From RGIG5612 sp964528825 (GTDB lineage: Bacteria; Bacillota; Clostridia; Lachnospirales; Lachnospiraceae), in assembly GCA_964528825.1 (NCBI GenBank), contig CAZGVB010000066.1:1-5634 (forward strand): a stretch of 5,634 nt of DNA, in the 5' to 3' direction. Both the position numbers and the translations under genes were made by a program. The notes under the pieces were generated by a model. The model was not told the DNA's origin. It saw nothing but the letters and a program-made list of their open reading frames with translations, and ran no database searches. Positions 1 to 5,634 of the stretch are shown here, in pieces (positions within the stretch are counted from its first letter, which is position 1; the number at the start of each line of letters is the position of its first letter).

Positions 1-80
1 TGATGCACTACTATGAATGTCGCAACACATGCCACAACGAGAACCGCCAACAGGATATATAATTTTTTAGAGCGCTTCAT
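1..80 (-). CDS. DUF4340-type membrane-anchored protein, N-terminal fragment (runs off left edge)
   Basis: Only the first 26 codons are inside the window. They begin at an ATG at 80 on the minus strand and read MKRSKKLYILLAVLVVACVA, then TFIVVH. This is a short basic cytoplasmic start (KRSKK) followed by one hydrophobic helix at about residues 7-24, with the rest of the protein expected outside the membrane. The start is supported by AAGGAG at 92-97, 11 nt upstream, and it overlaps the last codons of the GldG-like gene by 14 nt in another frame, so the two are probably translationally coupled. In Clostridia the gene after an ATPase, permease and GldG-like trio is typically a DUF4340 protein with exactly this kind of N terminus, and that is the basis for the name. 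No diagnostic domain residues are visible. The alternative is any single-pass accessory lipoprotein or anchor of the same transporter. Confidence 0.7.
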   Translation of the reverse strand, partial: MKRSKKLYILLAVLVVACVATFIVVH

Positions 81-1527
81 TTTGCTTTTTTCTCCTTCTT
101 ACGACTACGATTATTCCTATAGCAAGATATGCTGCAGGCAATACACCTATCATCACTACCTTCAGCATAGAGGATGTGGATTCGCTGATCGTCAGATAGT
201 TATAATTGAGTGATTTGCTTCTGATAGCCATTGCCTCACTCTCGCCGATAAGAGACGACAGCGCATTCATGCCGAGGTCCACATTTGCGCCTGATGAATA
301 TGCATTATACATATCCTCAAGGAATGCTCCCGATGTGAACCAAACAATGCTTCCGCCGCCGTTATCCTCAATAGATAGCGCAAGAGTAAACGGACCGTCT
401 ATATCTCCGTCTTCTTTCTCGTAAGTCGAAATGCTGTAGCCCGCGATCTTGCTAAATGCCGCATCGGACGTTGTAAGCAGCTCTGTCACCGTGCCCTTAT
501 CCGTGCTGTCTGTGATATTTAAGCCTATCGAAAGAGGCATAATAGGATAATAGCTCTCTTCGATCAAGGAGTCCGTGATATCGCTGCTCGTCATATCCGG
601 TATGAGCACATACGGTGCTTGGAATGCATAATGCTCTCTGTCTCCCTCGATGACTATTCCCTCACTTGCCTCTATGCCATAATCTCCGAGAACAGCATAC
701 AGATTGGCAAGGTCGCTGTCCTGTGCGGGGCCTGCCATTACAAGCAGCTTGCCGCCGCCTGACACATAGTCCGCGAGCATATCCTTTTCTTCTTCCGATA
801 TATCGCTTGTCGGCTCATAGATGACGATGCAGTCGGCATCCTCCGGGATCTCATCGACCGTAAGAAGCGACAGGGATGTGAGCTCCATGTTCTCCTTTTC
901 TATCTGATCGGCGAATGTGGTCGGAAGTTCCCCTTCTCCGTGTCCCTCCAGCGTATATACCTGCGGAAGGTCATCACTTACCACATAATCGATGGCAGAG
1001 GTTATAGCTCCCTCGCCGTCAAAGGATGTGGTATAAGAATAAGAGTATACATCTGACTCCTGTACATAGATATCGTCATAGGATATATATCTGCTCTTTT
1101 CTCCGCTCTCTACGACAAGGCTGTTGTTTGCCACCTCTTCATCGGTATATTGCTCGGCAAATGTCGGATATATATCCGGATTTTTCTTGACTACCTCAAT
1201 ATGGTCCGAAAGGCTGTCATATTTTTCGAGCAGATTCTCAATGACGGCATTTTCCTCTCCCGATTGGACGATCCAATAAATGGTGACATCCTTTTCAAGC
1301 GCGTTCACTACTGCCTTTGTATTGCTTGTTATGGAATAGAGCTTTACGGAGCTGATATCATACTTTGTCACGGTAGCAGGCAATGCGGATACCAATACAT
1401 TTATTACTACTGCCAATATAAGCACTATAGCTGTTATGATGATCGAATACGCGCCGCCCCTGAGCGCGATCCTGTTCCGTTGGCTGTTATTTTTCTCCCG
1501 AATATCGGAAAGCTTAAATTTTTTCAT
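67..1527 (-). CDS. GldG-like ABC transporter auxiliary protein (ABC_transp_aux family)
   Basis: This 486-residue protein has a basic cytoplasmic N terminus (residues 1-24) and a transmembrane helix at about 26-48. A large domain of about 400 residues follows and should lie outside the cytoplasm. A second helix at about 455-476 is followed by a short RRRKK tail, so both ends face the cytoplasm. The outer domain has the hallmarks of the Gld-type auxiliary family (ABC_transp_aux, GldG/MlaD-unrelated): a VYTLEGHGE stretch at 190-198, and a CIVIYEPTSDIS strand-loop at 233-244 followed by an E-rich helix and GGGKLLVMAGP at 257-267. Family members are non-enzymatic partners of an ABC-2 permease; in Bacteroidetes the homologue supports gliding and secretion. 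The start ATG sits in a TGATG overlap with the permease stop and has GGAGG 8 nt upstream. The substrate of the complex cannot be told from sequence. Confidence 0.87.
   Translation of the reverse strand: MKKFKLSDIREKNNSQRNRIALRGGAYSIIITAIVLILAVVINVLVSALPATVTKYDISSVKLYSITSNTKAVVNALEKDVTIYWIVQSGEENAVIENLLEKYDSLSDHIEVVKKNPDIYPTFAEQYTDEEVANNSLVVESGEKSRYISYDDIYVQESDVYSYSYTTSFDGEGAITSAIDYVVSDDLPQVYTLEGHGEGELPTTFADQIEKENMELTSLSLLTVDEIPEDADCIVIYEPTSDISEEEKDMLADYVSGGGKLLVMAGPAQDSDLANLYAVLGDYGIEASEGIVIEGDREHYAFQAPYVLIPDMTSSDITDSLIEESYYPIMPLSIGLNITDSTDKGTVTELLTTSDAAFSKIAGYSISTYEKEDGDIDGPFTLALSIEDNGGGSIVWFTSGAFLEDMYNAYSSGANVDLGMNALSSLIGESEAMAIRSKSLNYNYLTISESTSSMLKVVMIGVLPAAYLAIGIIVVVRRRKKQNEAL
92..97 (-). 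promoter_or_regulatory. Ribosome binding site of the DUF4340-type gene
   Basis: The minus strand reads AAGGAG here, 11 nt before the ATG at 80. It lies inside the 3' end of the GldG-like gene. It decides the start of the partial gene, because no other ATG with a purine-rich leader is near. Confidence 0.65.
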
Positions 1528-2390
1528 CAGTTATACCTCCTCTTTTCCAGAGACTGCACAGACAAAAACAGGAAAAATGCCATAAATGTCAGATAATAAA
1601 CTATAGCTGTCATATCAAATACTCCGTTTACGAAGTTGTAAAATCTTTCAAAGAGTGAAAGCTGTGACATAACAGACGGAAGCAGTCCTTCAAATGAGTC
1701 GGGATTTATGAAATACGATACGATCGTCACGATAAGCAATATTGCTCCCACACCTATGGATACCATATCATTCTTGGTCAGGCATCTCACTATCACGGCT
1801 AAGATAACGACGATCACGCATATTGCGATAAGAGAGCCCGTCGCAGTGGACGATACGTATTCCGAAATGCTGACACTGTAATAATTAAAAAGTATTACGG
1901 CGATGCCTATGCCTGCCGCAAGTCCTTGATTTTCGGTAAGCGATGATATAAATATCCCGAGGGCGATAAGAGCCGCACCCATTACGAAATATGCAAGCAG
2001 CGATCCGTAGGATGTCGGCAGATATACATCACCGAAGCTTGAGAATATCAACGGATAAATGCATATAATGGCAAATGGTATCAGATATACCGTAAGCAAT
2101 GCGAGGAACTTGCCTGCTACTACCTGAGTGGTAGTGATGGGCAATGAATAAAGCAGCTGATCCGTCTTCTGTTTTCTTTCCTCTGCTATTATCCTCATGG
2201 TAAGGATAGGCACTATAACTACAAATATCAGACAGCTGAAGCTGAGCACATACTCAAAATTGCTGACAGCCGCTGTCAGGTTGTATCGCATGGCACCGAT
2301 GCCTATAAATACAAGTAAGAAGGCTCCGAATACATAGGCTGTAAGTGTATGGAAAAAGAGTCTTAATTCATGCTTATAAACTGCCCTCAT
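1527..2390 (-). CDS. ABC-2 type transporter permease (GldF-like)
   Basis: This is the membrane subunit of the ABC complex, 287 residues if it starts at the ATG at 2390. A GTG one codon upstream (2393) would add one residue. I prefer the ATG because it forms a TGATG overlap with the ATPase stop, as at the next junction, and has GGAGG 7 nt upstream. It begins with a basic amphipathic segment (RAVYKHELRLFF) followed by hydrophobic helices at about 16-36, 48-68, 97-117, 131-152, 187-203, 211-228 and 262-281. The loop at about 61-96 (VPILTMR, IIAEERK, then LLYSLPIT and VVAGKF) is the conserved cytoplasmic region of GldF-like ABC-2 permeases, likely to contact the ATPase. The length and the C-terminal EKRRYN end are typical of the family. 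It should pair with the ATPase encoded just upstream and the GldG-like protein just downstream. The transported substrate is unknown. Confidence 0.9.
   Translation of the reverse strand: MRAVYKHELRLFFHTLTAYVFGAFLLVFIGIGAMRYNLTAAVSNFEYVLSFSCLIFVVIVPILTMRIIAEERKQKTDQLLYSLPITTTQVVAGKFLALLTVYLIPFAIICIYPLIFSSFGDVYLPTSYGSLLAYFVMGAALIALGIFISSLTENQGLAAGIGIAVILFNYYSVSISEYVSSTATGSLIAICVIVVILAVIVRCLTKNDMVSIGVGAILLIVTIVSYFINPDSFEGLLPSVMSQLSLFERFYNFVNGVFDMTAIVYYLTFMAFFLFLSVQSLEKRRYN
1536..1540 (-). promoter_or_regulatory. Ribosome binding site of the GldG-like gene
   Basis: GGAGG on the minus strand lies 8 nt before the ATG at 1527, within the last codons of the permease gene. It is a near-perfect Shine-Dalgarno, so this gene can be translated at a high rate even though it overlaps the preceding stop. 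Confidence 0.8.
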
Positions 2391-3454
2391 CACTCATCCT
2401 CCTCTATCTGTGCCTCTGCCTGTACAGTCCCCTCGTTCTGCGGCTTTTCTGACACTTCGCCCTGCAGATCCTTTGTACCTGATGCCATATCTGTATTTTC
2501 ACGCTCTTTTATATTTCCTTCTGTAAGCTCTATGAATACATCCTCAAGATCGGCTTTCTTTAATGACAGCTCATAAAGCTCCTTGCCGTTCTTTACAAAT
2601 GATGTGAATATATAATGTGATGCCTCATAGATATCATCACATCCCGTATGTATCTTAGCTGTCATAAGTCCGGGTACCTTTGCATTTTCGAAGATCTGCA
2701 TATCAGAGATATATTTCTTATCATTCAGGATATTGCTTATCTCATCGCCGCTCGCATCAGTCGTTATGATCAGCTCACCCGATGTGAGAAGCTGACGCTC
2801 GAGATCCTCCGGCCCTCCGAATGCTATCAGCTTGCCCTTTGCGATAATAAGTATCTGATCACATATCGCCTGCACTTCTGAGAGTATATGGGAGCTGAAG
2901 ATGACGGTATGTGTCCTTCCGAGCTCCTTAATGAGTGATCTTATCTCTATGATCTGTATAGGATCCAATCCTACGGTCGGCTCATCCAATATGATGACCT
3001 TGGGATTGCCGAGGAGAGCCTGAGCAATGCCTACCCTTTGTCTGTAACCCTTCGACAGTGCCGAGATCCTTCTGTTTCTCACGTTCTCGATCTTCGTCTG
3101 AGTGATCACACTTGCTATCTGTCTCTTAAGCTCCTCTCCATGAAGGCCCTTAGCCTCACCTACAAATCTCAGATATTCTATAGGGCTTTCGTTCATGTAG
3201 AGCGGCGGCTGCTCCGGCAGATAACCGACCAGCTTTTTTGCCTCAAGCGGCTCTTCAAAAATATCATGTCCGTCGATGCTTATACTGCCCGATGTGGCAG
3301 AAAGACATCCCGTCATGATATTCATAGTTGTGGATTTGCCGGCTCCGTTAGGACCCAAAAAGCCGTATACATGACCTTCGTTTATCTCAAAGGAAAGATC
3401 ATCAACTGCCAGGACATCTCCATAACATTTTGTTAAATGTTCTACTGATATCAT
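2390..3454 (-). CDS. ABC transporter ATP-binding protein (Gld-type/ABC-2 exporter ATPase)
   Basis: This 354-residue cytoplasmic ATPase should power the permease encoded next to it. All nucleotide-binding motifs are intact: Walker A GPNGAGKST at 34-42, Q-loop glutamine at 82, signature LSKGYRQ at 133-139, Walker B VIILDE at 153-158 with catalytic E158, D-loop VGLD at 161-164, and switch histidine H189. After the roughly 215-residue core comes a mixed domain at about 220-312 ending in ADLEDVFIELTEG, the usual C-terminal regulatory segment of ABC-2 ATPases (DUF4162-like). Residues 313-354 form an extra acidic, low-complexity tail rich in E, Q and G that most relatives lack. The ATG at 3454 has AGGAG 7 nt upstream and is the first gene of the minus-strand operon. 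The sequence supports the family firmly but not the substrate. Lantibiotic-immunity or bacitracin-type exporters have similar ATPases, but the GldG and DUF4340 neighbours argue for the Gld-like class. Confidence 0.93.
   Translation of the reverse strand: MISVEHLTKCYGDVLAVDDLSFEINEGHVYGFLGPNGAGKSTTMNIMTGCLSATSGSISIDGHDIFEEPLEAKKLVGYLPEQPPLYMNESPIEYLRFVGEAKGLHGEELKRQIASVITQTKIENVRNRRISALSKGYRQRVGIAQALLGNPKVIILDEPTVGLDPIQIIEIRSLIKELGRTHTVIFSSHILSEVQAICDQILIIAKGKLIAFGGPEDLERQLLTSGELIITTDASGDEISNILNDKKYISDMQIFENAKVPGLMTAKIHTGCDDIYEASHYIFTSFVKNGKELYELSLKKADLEDVFIELTEGNIKERENTDMASGTKDLQGEVSEKPQNEGTVQAEAQIEEDE
2398..2402 (-). promoter_or_regulatory. Ribosome binding site of the permease gene
   Basis: GGAGG on the minus strand lies 7 nt before the ATG at 2390. 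It is 4 nt from the GTG at 2393, which is too close for good initiation. The site therefore favours the ATG over the GTG. It is embedded in the GAG/GAT codons that encode the acidic end of the ATPase. Confidence 0.75.
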
Positions 3455-3461
3455 AATCGCG

Positions 3462-3466
3462 CTCCT
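3462..3466 (-). promoter_or_regulatory. Ribosome binding site of the ABC ATPase gene
   Basis: AGGAG on the minus strand sits 7 nt before the ATG at 3454. It begins 14 nt downstream of the GC-rich leader hairpin, so folding of that hairpin would not itself cover the site. Confidence 0.75.
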
Positions 3467-3480
3467 GTTTGCTGATTGCA

Positions 3481-3509
3481 GGCCGCGGCCACCCCCTTAT
3501 GCCGCAGCC
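3481..3509 (-). promoter_or_regulatory. GC-rich hairpin in the presumed leader of the ABC operon
   Basis: On the minus strand GGCTGCGGC (3509-3501) can pair with GCCGCGGCC (3489-3481), giving nine pairs of which one is G-U, around an 11-nt loop containing GGGGG. On the plus strand the same position would be a C-A mismatch, so the stem is better formed in minus-strand RNA. It ends 26 nt before the ATPase ATG. No T-run follows on the minus strand, so it is not a standard terminator there; it could be a leader structure or an mRNA-stabilising stem. On the plus strand the stem is followed by ATTTTTG, so a weak terminator of antisense transcription is an alternative. No known riboswitch class is recognised. 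Confidence 0.35.
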
Positions 3510-3598
3510 CATTTTTGACCGGGCATCCTCAGGATATCTGTAATAACGGATCAGACCTTCCCAAGATACGCCTAGTACAAGATACCATTTCATCCTAA

Positions 3599-3653
3599 AG
3601 GTTCGCTTAAGAGTTCTGTGAACATATTGTAAATTATGCTATAATTCGCAAAG
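3599..3653. repeat. 55-bp direct repeat, left copy (contig-end overlap)
   Basis: Every base from 3599 to 3653 is identical to 3754-3808. The repeat ends exactly at the first N, and the other copy begins exactly after the last N. An exact repeat that stops precisely at both gap edges is what two contig ends sharing one assembly k-mer look like; 55 is a common k-mer size in de Bruijn assemblers. It is probably not a biological repeat. Confidence 0.9.
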
Positions 3654-3753
3654 NNNNNNNNNNNNNNNNNNNNNNNNNNNNNNNNNNNNNNNNNNNNNNN
3701 NNNNNNNNNNNNNNNNNNNNNNNNNNNNNNNNNNNNNNNNNNNNNNNNNNNNN
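3654..3753. other. Assembly gap of exactly 100 N
   Basis: One hundred consecutive N. This is the conventional placeholder for a gap of unknown size, so the distance between the two flanks is not informative. Together with the identical 55-bp flanks it means the true intergenic sequence may have no gap at all, may contain a small tandem repeat, or may hide an inserted segment. Any open frame crossing it is meaningless. Confidence 0.97.
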
Positions 3754-3808
3754 AGGTTCGCTTAAGAGTTCTGTGAACATATTGTAAATTATGCTATAAT
3801 TCGCAAAG
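3754..3808. repeat. 55-bp direct repeat, right copy (contig-end overlap)
   Basis: Identical to 3599-3653 and directly abutting the N gap. This copy is continuous with the rightward gene and carries its probable promoter, so it is the one to use for regulatory reading. See the left copy for why it is likely an assembly duplicate. Confidence 0.9.
3773..3800 (+). promoter_or_regulatory. Extended -10 promoter of the rightward gene
   Basis: TATAAT at 3795-3800 is a perfect sigma-A -10 box and is preceded by TG at 3792-3793 (TGCTATAAT), the extended -10 form. The best -35 candidate is GTGAAC at 3773-3778 with a 16-nt spacer, matching TTGACA at only three of six bases, so recognition would lean on the extended -10. 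Transcription would start near 3807, giving a leader of about 84 nt before the ATG at 3891. The same sequence occurs at 3618-3645 in the left repeat copy, which is probably the same locus represented twice. Confidence 0.6.
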
Positions 3809-3825
3809 TCGATTTGCACACGCAG

Positions 3826-3844
3826 ATGCTGCAGCTGGCAGCAT
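3826..3844 (+). promoter_or_regulatory. Short perfect hairpin or operator-like palindrome in the 5' leader
   Basis: ATGCTGC (3826-3832) and GCAGCAT (3838-3844) are perfect inverted repeats around a 5-nt spacer AGCTG. The structure lies about 20 nt after the predicted transcription start and 46 nt before the start codon, clear of the ribosome binding site. It has no T-run on either strand, so it is not a terminator. It could be an mRNA 5' stem or a repressor site just downstream of the promoter; the sequence does not decide. Confidence 0.35.
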
Positions 3845-3875
3845 GATAAGATTCAAAAAACGAAAATAATCAATG

Positions 3876-3883
3876 AAAAGAGG
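3876..3883 (+). promoter_or_regulatory. Ribosome binding site deciding the ATG at 3891
   Basis: AAAAGAGG ends 7 nt before the ATG at 3891. A second in-frame ATG at 3873 would add MKRGIY, but it is preceded by AATAATCA with no Shine-Dalgarno and would place this purine block inside the gene. The downstream ATG is therefore preferred; the choice adds or removes only six residues of a signal peptide. Confidence 0.65.
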
Positions 3884-3890
3884 TATATAC

Positions 3891-5634
3891 ATGATCTCAA
3901 AAAAGCTTTTCCGTACTTTGGTCAGCCTGATCCTGGTGATCACACTGTGCATAGGCACATGCGTAAATACATTTGCAGCCTCATCTCACAGCAGCAACTA
4001 TATTAAGGAAGTGATCATCAGCTACGGCAACAGCGCAGACGAGGCCAAAAAGTGGCTTACCGACAACGGCTATGAGGTGCTGGACTACAACCTGAATGAA
4101 GGTGCAGACGATACGTTCTCGGCCGCAAGAGCCGTCTATCTGGGCTATATCGCAACGGATGATGCCTCTGATGCCATCACCGACATGAAGCTCATGAATA
4201 TGAAGGGCGGATACAGCGTTCAGGACTATCAGATCATGCTTGATGAGCAAAAAGATAATATCAGGATATTCCTCGAGAATTTCAAGACTGCCGTCAAGGA
4301 ATACAGAACAAATTACAATGCAGGCCAGGAGCGTGCCATAGCTGCTCACGATATGCTGAACCTGCTCTATGACGACGACACACAGCAGAATCTGGGTGAC
4401 CTTTTATTAAATAAGATTAAAGAGGAATATACAGACGAAGAGTTTGCCGCACTTTCCGAAGAAGAGCAAGCCAAGGCTGCCGATATGACGACCATCCTCA
4501 TGCAGGCAAACGGCAATGCCGTCCTTGTAATGGAGCAGCTCATCGCAATGGCAACCGACGACAGCGACACTCTCTGGACTACAAGATACCAAGAGGCAAA
4601 GAGCTACGACGACATGCTGGGTGACCTTATGCAAAGTGAGAACCTCACTATGAATGATGCCGAAAAGCAGCTTGCCGCAGAGTATGACGGCGATGCAAAG
4701 AAAATAGCCGCAAACTTTGAAAATTACAGGGCTTATCTTGAATATTATACCAATTCCGACTTATCGTTTGATAATACCACCGAAGAAATGGAGGCTTACA
4801 TAAACGCACATGAGGACTTCGACTATTCGCAGTGGTGCGCTGTAGGCACTCAATACGAACTGTTAAAGGCCCTAAAGAATGATGATATCTCGCTCCTTGA
4901 CCTGATCACAAGCGATGAATATGATATGGAAAATGATGACAGATATATGCTCTATCCTCTTGTCGCATCTCTGACAGAAGGACAGCGTGCCTGCCTTGAT
5001 TTCCTTTCCACATATCAGCTTGTGTCTCTCGGACTGAATGATGATGCTACCGTAAAGGCGTCAATGGAAGAAATGAATATCACCTCTATTGAAGGATTAC
5101 AGGACATCTCGATCTATGAGGGTGTTGATCGTACGATCTTCGGAGGTGATGTCGCACTTACAGGTGAGGCATACAGACTTCAGAATTCAACAGGCAAGAG
5201 TGCATATGAGGATAATTCCCCTATCATCTCAACCACCTCCATTCTCCTGTATGGTACCTTTGCAGCCTCTATCGTTATGACAGTCCTCAGCTGTGTATAC
5301 AGCTCTCACCTGGCAGGTATTGCGGCCAACCTGGAGGCAGTCGCGAAAAATGCAAGCGCCATGAGCTGGACATACAAGCAATATGTAACCTTTTTCGAAG
5401 GACGGCTTGCCGAATGTACAGAGGCAGCAAAGATAGCCGAGGCAACGGAAAGGGTAACCGATGCAAAGACCAAGCTTCAGGAGCAGCTTACAAAGGAAAG
5501 CGATGCGATAGCCGCATCCAAATCGGCAAGTACATGGTCAAATGTAATGTACTATGCAAAGATCGGTGTTACCTGTGCCATGGTTGTTCTTATGGTTGCA
5601 TCTCTTTGGAGCACATATGAGGATCTGCAGGAAT
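3891..5634 (+). CDS. Exported/membrane-anchored protein of unknown function, with signal peptide and at least two further TM segments (3' end outside window)
   Basis: The frame is open for 581 codons from the ATG at 3891 to the right edge, with no stop. Residues 4-29 form a signal peptide (KKLFR, then a hydrophobic core to TFAAS; cleavage plausible after A29). Residues 37-108 contain a conserved-looking pattern: IKEV, NGYEVLDYNLNEGA, YLGYIATDD, then AITDMKLMNMKGGY. This resembles the GY..DLN.GAGG..YLxY..AITD consensus of MABP-type beta-prism domains, a tentative match made from memory. Residues 115-440 are acidic and look largely helical, for example YTDEEFAALSEEEQAK. A transmembrane helix lies at about 449-470, then a charged coiled-coil-like stretch at about 500-545, then another helix at about 554-573. 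With a cleaved signal peptide, the coiled coil would be cytoplasmic and the protein would continue outside. No catalytic motif is visible. It is transcribed divergently from the ABC operon. It is a confident gene, but its function is unrecognised. Confidence 0.88.
   Translation, partial: MISKKLFRTLVSLILVITLCIGTCVNTFAASSHSSNYIKEVIISYGNSADEAKKWLTDNGYEVLDYNLNEGADDTFSAARAVYLGYIATDDASDAITDMKLMNMKGGYSVQDYQIMLDEQKDNIRIFLENFKTAVKEYRTNYNAGQERAIAAHDMLNLLYDDDTQQNLGDLLLNKIKEEYTDEEFAALSEEEQAKAADMTTILMQANGNAVLVMEQLIAMATDDSDTLWTTRYQEAKSYDDMLGDLMQSENLTMNDAEKQLAAEYDGDAKKIAANFENYRAYLEYYTNSDLSFDNTTEEMEAYINAHEDFDYSQWCAVGTQYELLKALKNDDISLLDLITSDEYDMENDDRYMLYPLVASLTEGQRACLDFLSTYQLVSLGLNDDATVKASMEEMNITSIEGLQDISIYEGVDRTIFGGDVALTGEAYRLQNSTGKSAYEDNSPIISTTSILLYGTFAASIVMTVLSCVYSSHLAGIAANLEAVAKNASAMSWTYKQYVTFFEGRLAECTEAAKIAEATERVTDAKTKLQEQLTKESDAIAASKSASTWSNVMYYAKIGVTCAMVVLMVASLWSTYEDLQE

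Noticed and set aside
1150..1596. A 148-codon plus-strand open frame opposite the GldG-like and permease genes.
   Set aside because: It is antisense to two genes with clear family motifs; its cysteine- and tyrosine-rich composition is typical of a shadow frame.
3402..3593. A 63-codon open frame on the minus strand, reading through the ABC leader into the ATPase gene, as a possible leader peptide.
   Set aside because: It overlaps the well-supported ATPase start in another frame, has only a weak purine leader, and its residue content (RGWPRP, CPGS) looks like translated noncoding sequence.
3614..3624. GTTC-TGT-GAAC in the 55-bp repeat as a LexA/SOS box.
   Set aside because: The Firmicutes SOS box has GAAC first and GTTC second with a four-base spacer; here the half sites are in the opposite order and the spacer is three bases.
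3633..3638. CATAAT on the minus strand as the -10 box of the ABC operon promoter.
   Set aside because: No acceptable -35 hexamer lies at 15-19 nt in the continuous right-hand copy (3788-3793), and in the left copy that position falls in the N gap. I could not identify a convincing promoter for the ABC operon.
3599..3808. The 55-bp repeats as target-site or attachment-site duplications around a mobile element hidden in the gap.
   Set aside because: The repeats end exactly at the N boundaries, which fits an assembly overlap better; there are no terminal inverted repeats, integrase or transposase sequences nearby.
3634..3819. A minus-strand open frame spanning the gap.
   Set aside because: Its middle is entirely N, so the frame is an artefact of the scaffold gap.
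3981..4349. A 122-codon minus-strand open frame opposite the rightward gene.
   Set aside because: The plus-strand frame is open for 581 codons with a signal peptide, membrane helices and a ribosome binding site; the antisense frame has no comparable support.

Overview
The window looks like part of a low-to-moderate-GC Firmicutes genome, most likely a clostridial gut or rumen lineage such as Lachnospiraceae. The evidence is strong Shine-Dalgarno sites (GGAGG/AGGAG), tightly packed genes with 1-nt overlaps, and a Gld-type ABC cassette of the kind common in Clostridia. The taxonomy is inference; there is no rRNA or other marker gene. A 100-N scaffold gap flanked by an exact 55-bp duplication indicates a draft short-read assembly, possibly from a metagenome.

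Left part (1-3454, minus strand): a compact operon read right to left. The order is ABC ATPase (2390-3454), six-or-more-helix ABC-2 permease (1527-2390), GldG-like auxiliary protein with a large extracytoplasmic domain (67-1527), and the start of a DUF4340-type membrane-anchored protein (1-80, running off the left edge). Both internal junctions use the same TGATG stop/start overlap, each preceded by GGAGG, and the last junction overlaps by 14 nt. Translation is therefore probably coupled and the four products are expected to act together as one export or gliding-type (Gld-like) ABC complex. The substrate is unknown.

Middle (3455-3890): a divergent intergenic region. It holds a GC-rich hairpin just upstream of the ATPase ribosome binding site, a 55-bp sequence present on both sides of the N gap, an extended -10 promoter (TGCTATAAT) inside that sequence pointing right, a 7-bp-stem hairpin in the presumed 5' leader, and the ribosome binding site of the rightward gene. 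The real length of this region is unknown. If the two 55-mers are one sequence, it would be about 281 nt.

Right part (3891-5634, plus strand): one long open frame of at least 581 codons that leaves the window without a stop. It encodes an acidic, exported or membrane-anchored protein of unrecognised function: signal peptide, a short N-terminal domain with a GY...NLNEGA...YLGY...AITD motif pattern, about 300 residues that look mostly helical, and two further transmembrane segments separated by a charged, coiled-coil-like stretch. It is the least explained item here.
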